This document shows positions 24,279 through 41,908 of a DNA stretch of 64,000 nucleotides, one piece after another. The stretch is from the NCBI RefSeq assembly GCF_014650755.1, contig NZ_BMVO01000009.1, forward strand, positions 62,001 to 126,000, in the 5' to 3' direction. This stretch comes from Streptomyces chryseus. GTDB lineage: Bacteria > Actinomycetota > Actinomycetes > Streptomycetales > Streptomycetaceae. The notes beneath the pieces are model-generated. The model worked only from the letters and a program-made list of their open reading frames with translations. It ran no database searches and was not told where the DNA came from. How positions within the stretch are numbered: the stretch's first letter is position 1; every line of letters begins with the position of its first letter. A program made the translations under genes and the position numbers.

Positions 24279-24725
24279 GCGTTCCCGGGACGTCGTCCTT
24301 GCTCTTGGCGCCGGGGCGAGTATCGTGATCTTCGCCGTACGCCCCGTGGGAGGCCCCGTGAGGGCCCGGGGGCCTTGACGAACCGCACGAGGCGCGCAAT
24401 TCTCAGGACGCGTCGTCATACCGATCCGGATCCGAGGCATGGATCGGCGGCGTAGAGGGCAGTACTGATATGCGCATCGAGCGCATGGCTTTTCCGCAGG
24501 AGTTGAGTACAGCGAGGGTGTCAAACAACCCGCTCTGGACATCAGTGAGCCAAGTGGCTACACTGACCCTTTGCGCTGCCTGTTAGCTGCCTCCTGCCCG
24601 TCACCAGGGGCATACCCTCGCTCGAGCATCTGATGGCCGACTTCCCTGACCAGGGAATTCTGCCGCTGTGCCAGCTTGGGACCGGTACGCGCGTAGTGAG
24701 TCCGAGCCCTCGGAAGGACCCCCTC
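24279..24725 (+). promoter_or_regulatory. rpoB upstream region with promoter
   Basis: A 447-base gap between the rplL terminator and rpoB. A strong promoter match lies within it: TGGACA at 24536-24541, 17-base spacer, TACACT at 24559-24564, leaving a leader of about 155 bases. The part before 24530 shows no gene-like signal. The rpoB frame is open back to 24633, but the added residues are not conserved-looking. Confidence 0.7.
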
Positions 24726-28208
<3,483 letters not shown>

Positions 28209-28216
28209 CGGGTTGT

Positions 28217-28244
28217 CCGGCCGCTGCTTCACCGCAGCGGCCGG
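28217..28244 (+). other. Hairpin between rpoB and rpoC
   Basis: CCGGCCGCTGC pairs with GCAGCGGCCGG (11 pairs, loop TTCACC). No T tract; probably an mRNA stability or processing element within the rpoBC message. Confidence 0.5.
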
Positions 28245-28306
28245 CTCTCCCCGGACCCGTTCAGACCATGATTGACTCTCGACCCCGAAAGAGGGATTGA
28301 CGACAA

Positions 28307-32221
<3,915 letters not shown>

Positions 32222-32234
32222 GCGAGACGCTTGA

Positions 32235-32270
32235 GAAGGGCGGTCACCCCGGAAGGGGTGGCCGCCCTTC
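32235..32270 (+). terminator. Terminator of rpoBC
   Basis: GAAGGGCGGTCACCCC pairs with GGGGTGGCCGCCCTTC (one G-T pair), loop GGAA, 13 bases after the rpoC stop. Confidence 0.85.
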
Positions 32271-32341
32271 GGCGTTGCCGGCCTCTCTTGTGGGGGCGCT
32301 GCTGCCAGAAGTCCGGCGTGTTGTGGTGCACGGCATTTGTT

Positions 32342-32370
32342 TTGACCGGAGTCGATGAGGTAGGTACAGT
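32342..32370 (+). promoter_or_regulatory. Putative str operon (rpsL) promoter
   Basis: TTGACC at 32342-32347 and TACAGT at 32365-32370 with an ideal 17-base spacer: among the best principal-sigma matches in the window. It leaves a leader of about 190 bases before rpsL. Confidence 0.75.
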
Positions 32371-32491
32371 CAGACCTTGTGCCTGGGGTGTGTCCCGGCT
32401 GTCGCGCGCGTGCTTATGTCCGCTCGGGGAGCCAGGAAGAAAACACGCCGCAATCTGCGATTTCTCTGCTTCGGTAGGGGCTTCCAGTGTT

Positions 32492-32519
32492 CGACACACC
32501 CGACCGCGTGGGTCGGAGG
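32492..32519 (+). promoter_or_regulatory. Conserved leader element shared with rpsJ (copy 1)
   Basis: A 28-base block whose core CCCGACCGCGTGGGTCGG folds into a 7-bp hairpin with loop GCGT, 49 bases before the rpsL start. The same block, with one base changed, recurs at 44344-44371 before rpsJ. Flanking ACAC/GTGT could extend the stem here. A candidate cis-acting RNA element for joint control of the two ribosomal operons. Confidence 0.65.
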
Positions 32520-32568
32520 TGTTCCAGGTTAGTTTCACAGTGATCGGCACACAGAAACCGGAGAAGTA

Positions 32569-32940
32569 GTGCCTACGATCCAGCAGCTGGTCCGCAAGGG
32601 CCGACAGGACAAGGTCGAGAAGAACAAGACGCCCGCACTTGAGGGTTCCCCTCAGCGTCGCGGCGTCTGCACGCGTGTGTTCACGACCACCCCGAAGAAG
32701 CCGAACTCGGCCCTGCGTAAGGTCGCGCGTGTGCGTCTGACCAGCGGGATCGAAGTCACTGCTTACATCCCGGGTGAGGGACACAACCTGCAGGAGCACT
32801 CCATCGTGCTCGTGCGTGGTGGCCGTGTGAAGGACCTGCCGGGTGTTCGCTACAAGATCATCCGTGGTTCGCTCGACACCCAGGGTGTCAAGAACCGCAA
32901 GCAGGCCCGCAGCCGCTACGGCGCCAAGAAGGAGAAGTAA
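32569..32940 (+). CDS. rpsL: 30S ribosomal protein S12
   Basis: 123-residue decoding-centre protein. The residues changed in streptomycin-resistant strains are wild type: Lys43 in TPKKPNS and Lys88/Pro91 in RVKDLPG. GTG 32569 opens the str operon after a leader of about 190 bases. rpsG follows after two bases. Confidence 0.97.
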   Translation: MPTIQQLVRKGRQDKVEKNKTPALEGSPQRRGVCTRVFTTTPKKPNSALRKVARVRLTSGIEVTAYIPGEGHNLQEHSIVLVRGGRVKDLPGVRYKIIRGSLDTQGVKNRKQARSRYGAKKEK

Positions 32941-32942
32941 GA

Positions 32943-33413
32943 ATGCCTCGTAAGGGCCCCGCCCCGAAGCGCCCGGTCATCATCGACCCGGTCTACAGCT
33001 CTCCTCTTGTCACGTCGCTGATCAACAAGATTCTGCTTGACGGCAAGCGTTCCACCGCCGAGCGCATCGTGTACGGCGCCATGGAAGGCCTCCGCGAGAA
33101 GACCGGCAACGACCCGGTCATCACGCTGAAGCGCGCGCTTGAGAACGTCAAGCCCTCGCTCGAGGTCAAGTCCCGCCGTGTCGGTGGCGCGACGTACCAG
33201 GTGCCGATCGAGGTCAAGCCCGGTCGTGCGGCCACCCTCGCGCTGCGCTGGGTCGTGGGTTACTCCCGCGCCCGCCGCGAGAAGACCATGACCGAGCGCC
33301 TCATGAACGAGCTGCTCGACGCCTCGAACGGTCTTGGCGCTGCCGTCAAGAAGCGTGAGGACACCCACAAGATGGCCGAGTCCAACAAGGCCTTCGCGCA
33401 CTACCGCTGGTAG
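32943..33413 (+). CDS. rpsG: 30S ribosomal protein S7
   Basis: 156-residue assembly initiator of the 30S head that binds the 3' major domain of 16S rRNA, and the usual repressor of the str operon in E. coli. Conserved DPVYSSPLVTSLINKILLDGK and ALRWVVGYSRARREKTM regions are complete. It starts two bases after the rpsL stop. Confidence 0.97.
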   Translation: MPRKGPAPKRPVIIDPVYSSPLVTSLINKILLDGKRSTAERIVYGAMEGLREKTGNDPVITLKRALENVKPSLEVKSRRVGGATYQVPIEVKPGRAATLALRWVVGYSRARREKTMTERLMNELLDASNGLGAAVKKREDTHKMAESNKAFAHYRW

Positions 33414-33451
33414 TCGCTACCCACATCGAGACCGAGAGAAGATTGAGCCTT

Positions 33452-35581
<2,130 letters not shown>

Positions 35582-35610
35582 CTCCCCCGAGTTGACGCTT
35601 TAGGCTTGAC

Positions 35611-35661
35611 CCAACCGCCGGGGTTCTCCCCGCGACCCGTGTGGGAAACCCCGGCGGTTGG
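35611..35661 (+). promoter_or_regulatory. Long perfect inverted repeat between fusA and tuf
   Basis: CCAACCGCCGGGGTT and AACCCCGGCGGTTGG form a perfect 15-bp stem around a 21-base loop, with no T tract. In S. coelicolor tuf1 is known to have its own promoter in this gap. I see no convincing -35/-10 pair here, so the repeat may be a partial terminator or a control structure. Confidence 0.6.
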
Positions 35662-35726
35662 CACCCCAGCAAAGATCACCTGGCGCCGATGAAGCAAGGC
35701 GTACAGAACCACTCCAGGAGGACCCA

Positions 35727-36920
35727 GTGGCGAAGGCGAAGTTCGAGCGGACTAAGCCGCACGTCAACATCGGCACCATCGGTCACATTGACCACGGTAA
35801 GACGACGCTGACCGCGGCGATTACCAAGGTGCTGCATGACGCGTACCCGGACCTGAACGAGGCCTCGGCCTTCGACCAGATCGACAAGGCTCCTGAGGAG
35901 CGCCAGCGCGGTATCACGATCTCGATCGCGCACGTCGAGTACCAGACGGAGTCGCGTCACTACGCGCACGTCGACTGCCCCGGTCACGCGGACTACATCA
36001 AGAACATGATCACGGGTGCGGCGCAGATGGACGGCGCCATCCTCGTGGTCGCGGCCACCGACGGCCCGATGCCGCAGACCAAGGAGCACGTGCTCCTGGC
36101 CCGCCAGGTAGGCGTGCCGTACATCGTCGTCGCGCTGAACAAGGCCGACATGGTGGACGACGAGGAGATCCTGGAGCTCGTCGAGCTCGAGGTGCGTGAG
36201 CTCCTCTCCGAGTACGAGTTCCCGGGCGACGACCTGCCGGTCGTCAAGGTCTCGGCGCTCAAGGCGCTCGAGGGCGACAAGGAGTGGGGCCAGACTGTTC
36301 TGGACCTCATGGCCGCCGTCGACGAGTCGATCCCGCAGCCCGAGCGCGACGTCGACAAGCCGTTCCTGATGCCGATCGAGGACGTCTTCACGATCACCGG
36401 TCGTGGCACCGTCGTCACCGGTCGTATCGAGCGCGGTATCCTCAAGGTCAACGAGACCGTCGACATCGTCGGTATCAAGACCGAGAAGACCACCACCACG
36501 GTCACGGGCATCGAGATGTTCCGCAAGCTGCTCGACGAGGGTCAGGCTGGCGAGAACGTCGGCCTGCTCCTCCGTGGCATCAAGCGCGAGGACGTCGAGC
36601 GCGGCCAGGTCATCATCAAGCCTGGTTCGGTTACGCCGCACACCAAGTTCGAGGCCCAGGCCTACATCCTGTCGAAGGACGAGGGTGGCCGTCACACCCC
36701 CTTCTTCAACAACTACCGCCCGCAGTTCTACTTCCGTACGACTGACGTGACCGGCGTCGTTACCCTCCCCGAGGGCACCGAGATGGTCATGCCGGGCGAC
36801 AACACCATCATGTCGGTCGAGCTGATCCAGCCGGTCGCCATGGAGGAGGGCCTCAAGTTCGCCATCCGTGAGGGTGGCCGGACCGTCGGCGCCGGCCAGG
36901 TCACCAAGATCACCGTCTGA
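35727..36920 (+). CDS. tuf: Translation elongation factor Tu
   Basis: 397-residue GTPase that delivers aminoacyl-tRNA to the ribosome. P-loop GHIDHGKT at 19-26, switch II DCPGHADY, base motif NKAD and full domains II and III are present, ending VGAGQVTKITV. GTG 35727 has AGGAGG six bases upstream. It lies at the end of the str operon and corresponds to the main tuf1 of Streptomyces. Confidence 0.98.
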   Translation: MAKAKFERTKPHVNIGTIGHIDHGKTTLTAAITKVLHDAYPDLNEASAFDQIDKAPEERQRGITISIAHVEYQTESRHYAHVDCPGHADYIKNMITGAAQMDGAILVVAATDGPMPQTKEHVLLARQVGVPYIVVALNKADMVDDEEILELVELEVRELLSEYEFPGDDLPVVKVSALKALEGDKEWGQTVLDLMAAVDESIPQPERDVDKPFLMPIEDVFTITGRGTVVTGRIERGILKVNETVDIVGIKTEKTTTTVTGIEMFRKLLDEGQAGENVGLLLRGIKREDVERGQVIIKPGSVTPHTKFEAQAYILSKDEGGRHTPFFNNYRPQFYFRTTDVTGVVTLPEGTEMVMPGDNTIMSVELIQPVAMEEGLKFAIREGGRTVGAGQVTKITV

Positions 36921-36961
36921 TTTTCGGTGGCTTGACCTGGTTGCTCCTGCACGAGCACCAA

Positions 36962-37015
36962 GAAGGGCCCCTGCTTCGTCGTTCGCGGCGATGCGGGGGC
37001 CCTTCTGTTTTGTTT
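36962..37015 (+). terminator. Terminator of tuf
   Basis: AGAAGGGCCCC pairs with GGGGCCCTTCT around a 24-base loop and is followed by GTTTTGTTT. It lies between tuf and the convergent PIG-L gene and could serve both. Confidence 0.85.
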
Positions 37016-39160
37016 CTACGGCCGCCAGAGCCACGGGGTCGCGTCCGGACCCAGGCCGACCACGACCGGCCCCTTCGAGCCGAGGTGGAGGGTCGGGCCC
37101 TCCAGGGCTGACTGGGCGCCCTTGCGGCGTACCAGGCGCCCCTCCGCCAGCAGCTGCACCTGGCCCTTTCGGCCGCGGCCCAGAAGGACCGGGCCCGTCG
37201 GGGCGGACGCCGCGTCCACTGCGCCGTAGCCGTTGAAGCGCAGCCGTGCCGGCGGCCGGCCGCCGACCCGGGCCGTCGTCAGGCCGGCCGTGGCCGGGCG
37301 CCGGTAGATCAGGTCTATGCCGCCGTCGGGCGCGGCGAACGCGGTGGGGGAGCCGCCCGGGGTCGGTAGCCCGGTGACCGGCCGCAGGCCCACCAGCCGG
37401 CCCGGGGCGTCCTGTGTCCAGTGGTGGACGGTCTCGTGACCCGCGGCGAACACGTGGACACGGCCTTCGCCGTCCACCGCTGTGGCCAGGCCGTCCTGGA
37501 TCTCGCCGCCGCCGAGGTCGCGCCAGGCGTCCCAGCGGCCGACCGCGCTGCGCACGCGCGTGCTGATGCCCTTGTCCGCGTTCCGTACGAAGAGGTGGAC
37601 TCGGCCGTCGGGGGCCGTCACCGCGACGGGAGAGCCGATGCGGCGCCCCCTGTCCTGCCGCGTCTCCGGGTTTCCGAGGCCGGTCCAGGAGCGGAAGCGC
37701 CCGCCGGGCGTCCGCTGTTCGAGCAGTACGATCTCCCGCGTGTTGGCCGCCCCGTGGCCCGCGAGCGCCGAGAACCGCAGGCCGAACAGCAACTGCCGGC
37801 CGTCGTCGAGCGTCGCCGAGCCGAGCGCGGGCGCGAGCGGGCCGCCTCCCAGATCGTCCGGCGCGCCCCAAGCGCCGCTGCCCGGCGCCGTCTCCCGCCA
37901 GCGCGCGAGACGCAGGCCCAGCACGCCGTACGCCGTGAGCCGCCCGTCGGGGCCGGTGGCGACGACCGTGCGGGCGCCCGGATAGCGGTAGTGCGTCGAG
38001 CGGACCCAGCCCTTGCGGTTGGTGAGGGGGCGGTCACCGCCGACGTTGTAGTCGCCGCAGCCCGCCGCGTTCCCGCACTCCCAGTCCGGAGCGCCGCCGT
38101 ACGGCACGAGGTGCGCGGCCTTCTCCCTGAGTACCTCGGCGGGCAGGTTCTTGGGCCAGTGCCGGTTGTAGTACCCCCGGTAGGAGGTCGCGACGAAGCC
38201 CGGCACCGCACCACCGCCCTCCGTCGCCTCCGCGACCCGCCGGATCATCGCGGCCCAGGCGAAGGAGGCGACCGCCGTGTGGTCGGCGTGGTCGGAGTAC
38301 CCCGGCTGCTCGCTGTCGCGGCGGCGGGTCGCCTCGTCGCTGTGCTGGATGTCGGGGTCCGGGTCGAGGGTCTGCACGACGGTGGGCCGGTAGCGCTCGA
38401 TGAGCCCCGCGAGTACGTCGACGAGCCCGTCGTAGTCGTACGCCCCGGCCTTCCGCAGCGGCGAGTCGTCGGCCACGACGGTCCGCAGCGACAGGCCGCG
38501 CGCCTCCCAGAGGCTGGGCAGGCCCATTCGGCCCCACCGGGTGTGCATGGCGAGGTTGAGGAAGACGAGCTCGACGCGGTGGTCCCCGTGCGTGAGCGTG
38601 TCGACCTCGGCCCGGTGGTCGCCGCGCAGGGTGGTCACGGACTTCTGCCACCGCGTGAACCGGGGGAGGCCGAGCAGGACGGCGTAAGCCTGGCGCAGGC
38701 CCTGGTGCCGGGCGGAGGAGTACGCCGTACGGTCGGCCGGCTGCGGACCCGCGCCCGGTATCCGGTTGACACCGTTGGCCTCGCCCGCCGTGACGTACAC
38801 GCAGACGAGGGGGACGCCGGAGTCGAGCGTCTGCTGGGTGTCCGGGTTCATGAAGTACAGGTCGTCGTCCGGGTGGGCGAGTATCTGCATCAGCAGCGCG
38901 TGCCGCGGCCGGGACATCGGCTTGCCGGGCAGCGGGTCGGGGGCGGGCTCCGTACGGCGCGGGGCGGGAACGGAGCAGGAAGCGAGGCCCGGACCAGCGG
39001 CGAGTGCGGCGGTGGAGGTGAGCACCGCGCGCCGCGCGGGGCCGCGCACGGGCCGGTCGTGTACGCCGTCCGGGCGCGCGGGGCGGCCTTCGTTCGTGCT
39101 GCCCAAGGCCCGCGCTCCGTCCGCTTCCCCCGCTGCGGACGCCCCCGCCCCCGCGTACAT
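37016..39160 (-). CDS. Secreted PIG-L family deacetylase with C-terminal repeat domain, probable lipoprotein
   Basis: A 714-residue exported protein in two parts. Residues about 43-62 look like a Tat signal (RRAVLTSTAALAAG) ending in the lipobox LASC, so Cys62 would be lipidated. The PIG-L (LmbE-like) deacetylase domain has AHPDDD at 95-100 and the third zinc ligand in SDHADHTAV at 289-297. From about residue 400 on, repeated strands such as DGRLTAYGVLG, DGRVHLFVRN and EGRVHVFAAG suggest a beta-propeller of the PLL type, probably sugar-binding. The likely job is deacetylation of an extracellular N-acetyl sugar or cell-wall polymer; the substrate is unknown. The n-region before the twin arginine is unusually long, so the true start may be further in. 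Confidence 0.8.
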   Translation of the reverse strand: MYAGAGASAAGEADGARALGSTNEGRPARPDGVHDRPVRGPARRAVLTSTAALAAGPGLASCSVPAPRRTEPAPDPLPGKPMSRPRHALLMQILAHPDDDLYFMNPDTQQTLDSGVPLVCVYVTAGEANGVNRIPGAGPQPADRTAYSSARHQGLRQAYAVLLGLPRFTRWQKSVTTLRGDHRAEVDTLTHGDHRVELVFLNLAMHTRWGRMGLPSLWEARGLSLRTVVADDSPLRKAGAYDYDGLVDVLAGLIERYRPTVVQTLDPDPDIQHSDEATRRRDSEQPGYSDHADHTAVASFAWAAMIRRVAEATEGGGAVPGFVATSYRGYYNRHWPKNLPAEVLREKAAHLVPYGGAPDWECGNAAGCGDYNVGGDRPLTNRKGWVRSTHYRYPGARTVVATGPDGRLTAYGVLGLRLARWRETAPGSGAWGAPDDLGGGPLAPALGSATLDDGRQLLFGLRFSALAGHGAANTREIVLLEQRTPGGRFRSWTGLGNPETRQDRGRRIGSPVAVTAPDGRVHLFVRNADKGISTRVRSAVGRWDAWRDLGGGEIQDGLATAVDGEGRVHVFAAGHETVHHWTQDAPGRLVGLRPVTGLPTPGGSPTAFAAPDGGIDLIYRRPATAGLTTARVGGRPPARLRFNGYGAVDAASAPTGPVLLGRGRKGQVQLLAEGRLVRRKGAQSALEGPTLHLGSKGPVVVGLGPDATPWLWRP

Positions 39161-39321
39161 CCCCCAGCCCGCTGAATGGCGCGGCCCGCCCCCCGTGGCC
39201 GGGCCGCGTGGAGGTAGACGACGGTCGGGGCGCCGGGGTTGCCCGGCAGGGGCCCCCAGTTGCCGTAGCGGCTCGCGGCGGTCGAGTGGCAGGGGAAGAT
39301 CACCCTGCTTACGTTCGAGAA

Positions 39322-39870
39322 ATGAATCTTCGTACTGCCGCTGCAGCCGTGGTACTGGCTGCCGCCGCCTCCCTCCCGTTGTCCGGCGTCTCGTACGCGC
39401 AGCCCGACCTCGACTGCAGCGACTTCACCTATCAGGAGGAGGCGCAGGCGGAGTTCGACCGGGACCCCAGCGACCCGTACCGGCTGGACGAGGACCCGGG
39501 GGACGACGACCGGATCGCCTGCGAGGCGCTGCCGAGGAGGGGCCAGATCGGCTCGGCCACGGCCTCGCCCCGGCCGGCGGTCACGGTCACCACCACGACG
39601 ACGGCCACGGCCCCGGCGTCACCCACGACACCGACGGCCACGGCGACACCCGCGATCCCCACCGTCACGGCTTCGGCCACCACCGAGGCACCCGTTCAGC
39701 CCACCGCGTCCCCCACTCTCGGAGTCAGGGGCGGCGAGGGCGGGACCATGGAAGACGGCAGCAGCACCACCGAGACCGCCCTGGGCATCGGACTCACGGC
39801 CGCCGCGGCAGCTCTGACCGTGGCTCTGGTGGCCGCGAGGCGACGCCGTCGCCAGGCCAAGGACCTGTGA
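39322..39870 (+). CDS. Secreted excalibur-domain protein with C-terminal membrane anchor
   Basis: A 182-residue protein with a clear signal peptide (1-26), a calcium-binding excalibur domain at about 30-70 (Cys32 and Cys67, acidic DEDPGDDDRIACEAL), a 70-residue Thr/Pro/Ala-rich linker, then a hydrophobic helix and an RRRRR tail. It looks like a surface-anchored protein with a stalk. The sorting motif expected of sortase substrates (LPxTG or LAxTG) is missing; the residues before the helix read STTETALG. ATG 39322 has only a weak GAGAA upstream. It diverges from the PIG-L gene. Confidence 0.75.
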   Translation: MNLRTAAAAVVLAAAASLPLSGVSYAQPDLDCSDFTYQEEAQAEFDRDPSDPYRLDEDPGDDDRIACEALPRRGQIGSATASPRPAVTVTTTTTATAPASPTTPTATATPAIPTVTASATTEAPVQPTASPTLGVRGGEGGTMEDGSSTTETALGIGLTAAAAALTVALVAARRRRRQAKDL

Positions 39871-39882
39871 CGGCGCTCCGGG

Positions 39883-40470
39883 CTACGGGTAGCGGGGCAG
39901 CTGCTCCGTCGAGATCGTCCACGCGCCGATGGTGACGTCCTCGCCGTACACGAAGTCCTTCCGGGTCGCGTAGCGGGGGCCGTCCGGCGTGGAGTGGATG
40001 TCGGAGAGCACCGCGCCCGATCCGGTACGCGGATCGAAGATCGCGTACACGGGAATGCCCAGCAAGGGGTAGTCCCGCATCTTGCTCACCCAGTCGTTGT
40101 CCGGATTGGACCGTGACACGACCTCGACGGCGGCGACGAGCGTACGGGGATCGAAGGACCCCTCACCCTCCATGTCCGCCTCGGCGATCACCATCACGTC
40201 GGGATGCCGCATGATGCCCTCGGCCGCCTCCTCCACGTCCGGCGTTCCCGTGTGGGCCACGAGCTCCTCCGGCAGGACCTTCTCCAGGCGCCTGCGCACG
40301 CGCAGCGTGGTGAGCTCGTGCGGCTTCGCGGGCGACATCATGTCGTGGACGATCCCTTCCTTGGTGATCTCGAACTTGCCGGGAAGGGTGTCGTCCATGG
40401 ACTGAACGAACTCCCGCATCACCTGGTACAGGTGGCCGTCTCGCCGTGCGTCGTCCGGGGCGATGGTCAT
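39883..40470 (-). CDS. Uma2-family (DUF820) endonuclease-fold protein
   Basis: A 195-residue protein of the Uma2 family, which has a PD-(D/E)XK restriction-endonuclease fold. The elements are visible in order: HPDVMVIAEAD, then VAAVEVVSRSN, then the lysine in WVSKMRDYPLLGIPVYAIFDP. Streptomyces carry many copies, and their biological role is unknown. ATG 40470 gives the normal N-terminus (the family has a variable 20-30 residue lead-in). It ends 13 bases from the excalibur gene in the opposite direction and is 50 bases downstream of the winged-helix gene, so those two may be one unit. Confidence 0.82.
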   Translation of the reverse strand: MTIAPDDARRDGHLYQVMREFVQSMDDTLPGKFEITKEGIVHDMMSPAKPHELTTLRVRRRLEKVLPEELVAHTGTPDVEEAAEGIMRHPDVMVIAEADMEGEGSFDPRTLVAAVEVVSRSNPDNDWVSKMRDYPLLGIPVYAIFDPRTGSGAVLSDIHSTPDGPRYATRKDFVYGEDVTIGAWTISTEQLPRYP

Positions 40471-40520
40471 GGCGCTCGCTCCTCGTCTGTGCCCAGGGGT
40501 AAGGGGTCGTCACCGTCATG

Positions 40521-41471
40521 CTAGGCGGCCTCTGGAAGGCCCGGCCGGCAGTCGCGGCAGCGGCCCGGTTCGGGCGCGCGGAAGGCCCGGTCACAGTCCT
40601 CGCAGGTCTGGAACGGGTCCGGCCGTACCATCTTCGGCGCGGGCGGCAGGGGCGGCGGCATGAGCGCGGTGAGCCGGTGGGCGAGCAGGGCCGCGAGGTG
40701 GATTGGCTGCTCGGGGAGGTTCGCGGCCAGGGTGGCGCGTACGGCGTCGGGGGTGGCCCCGCGCTCCAGCCAGGCGGCGACGGCGGGCGCCAGCCGGTGC
40801 ACGTCCCGCTCGGCGAGCAGCACGCGCGGGTCGTCCCGGCGCAGGTCCGCGAGCAGCGTGGCGGCGACGCGGTGGCGCGCCGGGTCCTTGGTGCGGGGCT
40901 GGGGGAGGGGCGGCGGGACGCGGCGGGGCTGGGGCGCGGGGTCCGGTGCGGGCGGCGCTTCGGGGGCTGGTGCGGGCGGCACAACGGGTTCCGGTACGGA
41001 CGCCGGTGCCGCCTCCGCCGGGACCGGGTGTACGTCGGCGGGGGCGGGCCGGGGCGCGGGCCGCCGCCGCTCGGGCATCGGCGCGCGGGCGGGGCGGCTC
41101 GGCTCCGGCTGGTTGTACGACACCGTGCGGGTGACGATCCGGCCGTTCGGCAGCCGCTCCCGGGTGCGTTCCAGGTAGCCGTGCGCCTCCAGCTCGCGCA
41201 GGGCGGCGGCGATGCGCGCCTCGCTCTCCGGGAAGCGGTCCGCCAGGCACTTGATGCCGATACGGGCCCCGGCGGGCAGTGACTGGATGTGTGCGGCGAG
41301 CCCGATCGCGACGAGCGTCAGTTCGCGGTGCTGGGTGAGGTGGTTGCCGACGACGGTGTAGCGGCTGGTGTGCCGGGTGTTGGCGTGCACGACGCCGGAA
41401 CCGGAACGGGCGGTGGCCCGGGGAACGCCGGACGAGGCGCGCGAGGGCGCGCTAAGGTGCTGAACATCCAT
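40521..41471 (-). CDS. Winged helix-turn-helix protein with Pro-rich linker and C-terminal Cys cluster
   Basis: A 316-residue soluble protein. Residues about 45-118 form a winged helix: a first helix around LTLVAIGLAAHIQSLPAG, a recognition helix at SEARIAAALRELEAHGYL and a wing with RIVTRTVSYN. Then come about 80 Pro/Ala-rich residues, a helical part (170-280), and a CxxC...CxxC pair near 292-311 that could bind zinc. Proteins of this layout are common in Streptomyces, often near Xre/DUF397 genes, and have no assigned role. ATG 41471 is chosen because the upstream frame is Pro/Arg-rich without homology-like pattern. Confidence 0.72.
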   Translation of the reverse strand: MDVQHLSAPSRASSGVPRATARSGSGVVHANTRHTSRYTVVGNHLTQHRELTLVAIGLAAHIQSLPAGARIGIKCLADRFPESEARIAAALRELEAHGYLERTRERLPNGRIVTRTVSYNQPEPSRPARAPMPERRRPAPRPAPADVHPVPAEAAPASVPEPVVPPAPAPEAPPAPDPAPQPRRVPPPLPQPRTKDPARHRVAATLLADLRRDDPRVLLAERDVHRLAPAVAAWLERGATPDAVRATLAANLPEQPIHLAALLAHRLTALMPPPLPPAPKMVRPDPFQTCEDCDRAFRAPEPGRCRDCRPGLPEAA

Positions 41472-41908
41472 CGGGAAGGTGCTTCTTCCTCGTTGGTCAG
41501 GCCCTCGTTCGGGATGCCAGTCCCGGCCGGGGGCCGTCGCATGTCTGGGGTTGTCGCGGCGAGCATATGCCCCCCAACCATGCGCAGAGCCAGCCCAGTT
41601 GGCGAACGCCACCCGTGTGGGTGACGGGGAGGCTGGTGGGGTTGGGAGGGGTATTTGCTCCCGGGGATTGAAAGTCCTTGATGTCGTGCCGCACCGCGAC
41701 ACGGCTCACCGGATCGCGGCACACCGCGACCCGGCGAGGGGGTGCCGTGAGGGTGAATTCCTGGTTCGCCTCACTCGGCGTGGCCGGATGCGTTTACGCC
41801 GCTCAGCGATGACGCCTGCGCGGACAGTGACCGTCCGGCTGCTTCCGGATCATGTCCGACCTGTACTTCGTCAGGCGCGGGTGAGTGCGTCGGAAGCGGG
41901 TGTCTCGC
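41472..41908. other. Intergenic region between divergent regulators
   Basis: 437 bases between the winged-helix gene and the Xre gene. No convincing gene, tRNA or terminator is seen. Short repeats of CACCGCGACACGG/CACACCGCGACCCGG type occur near 41689-41733. It should hold the promoters of both divergent units, but no clear -35/-10 pair stands out. Confidence 0.4.

Noticed and set aside
24633..24725. Upstream in-frame extension of rpoB
   Set aside because: The added 31 residues are unlike any RpoB N-terminus, lie without a ribosome-binding site, and TTG 24726 has a good one.
37421..39175. 584-codon plus-strand frame opposite the PIG-L gene
   Set aside because: Composition is Arg/Val/Gly-rich without domains, while the minus strand has signal peptide, lipobox and metal motifs in order.
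39750..39870. Sortase anchor in the excalibur protein
   Set aside because: Hydrophobic helix and Arg tail are present, but no LPxTG or LAxTG motif precedes them, so only a membrane anchor is claimed.
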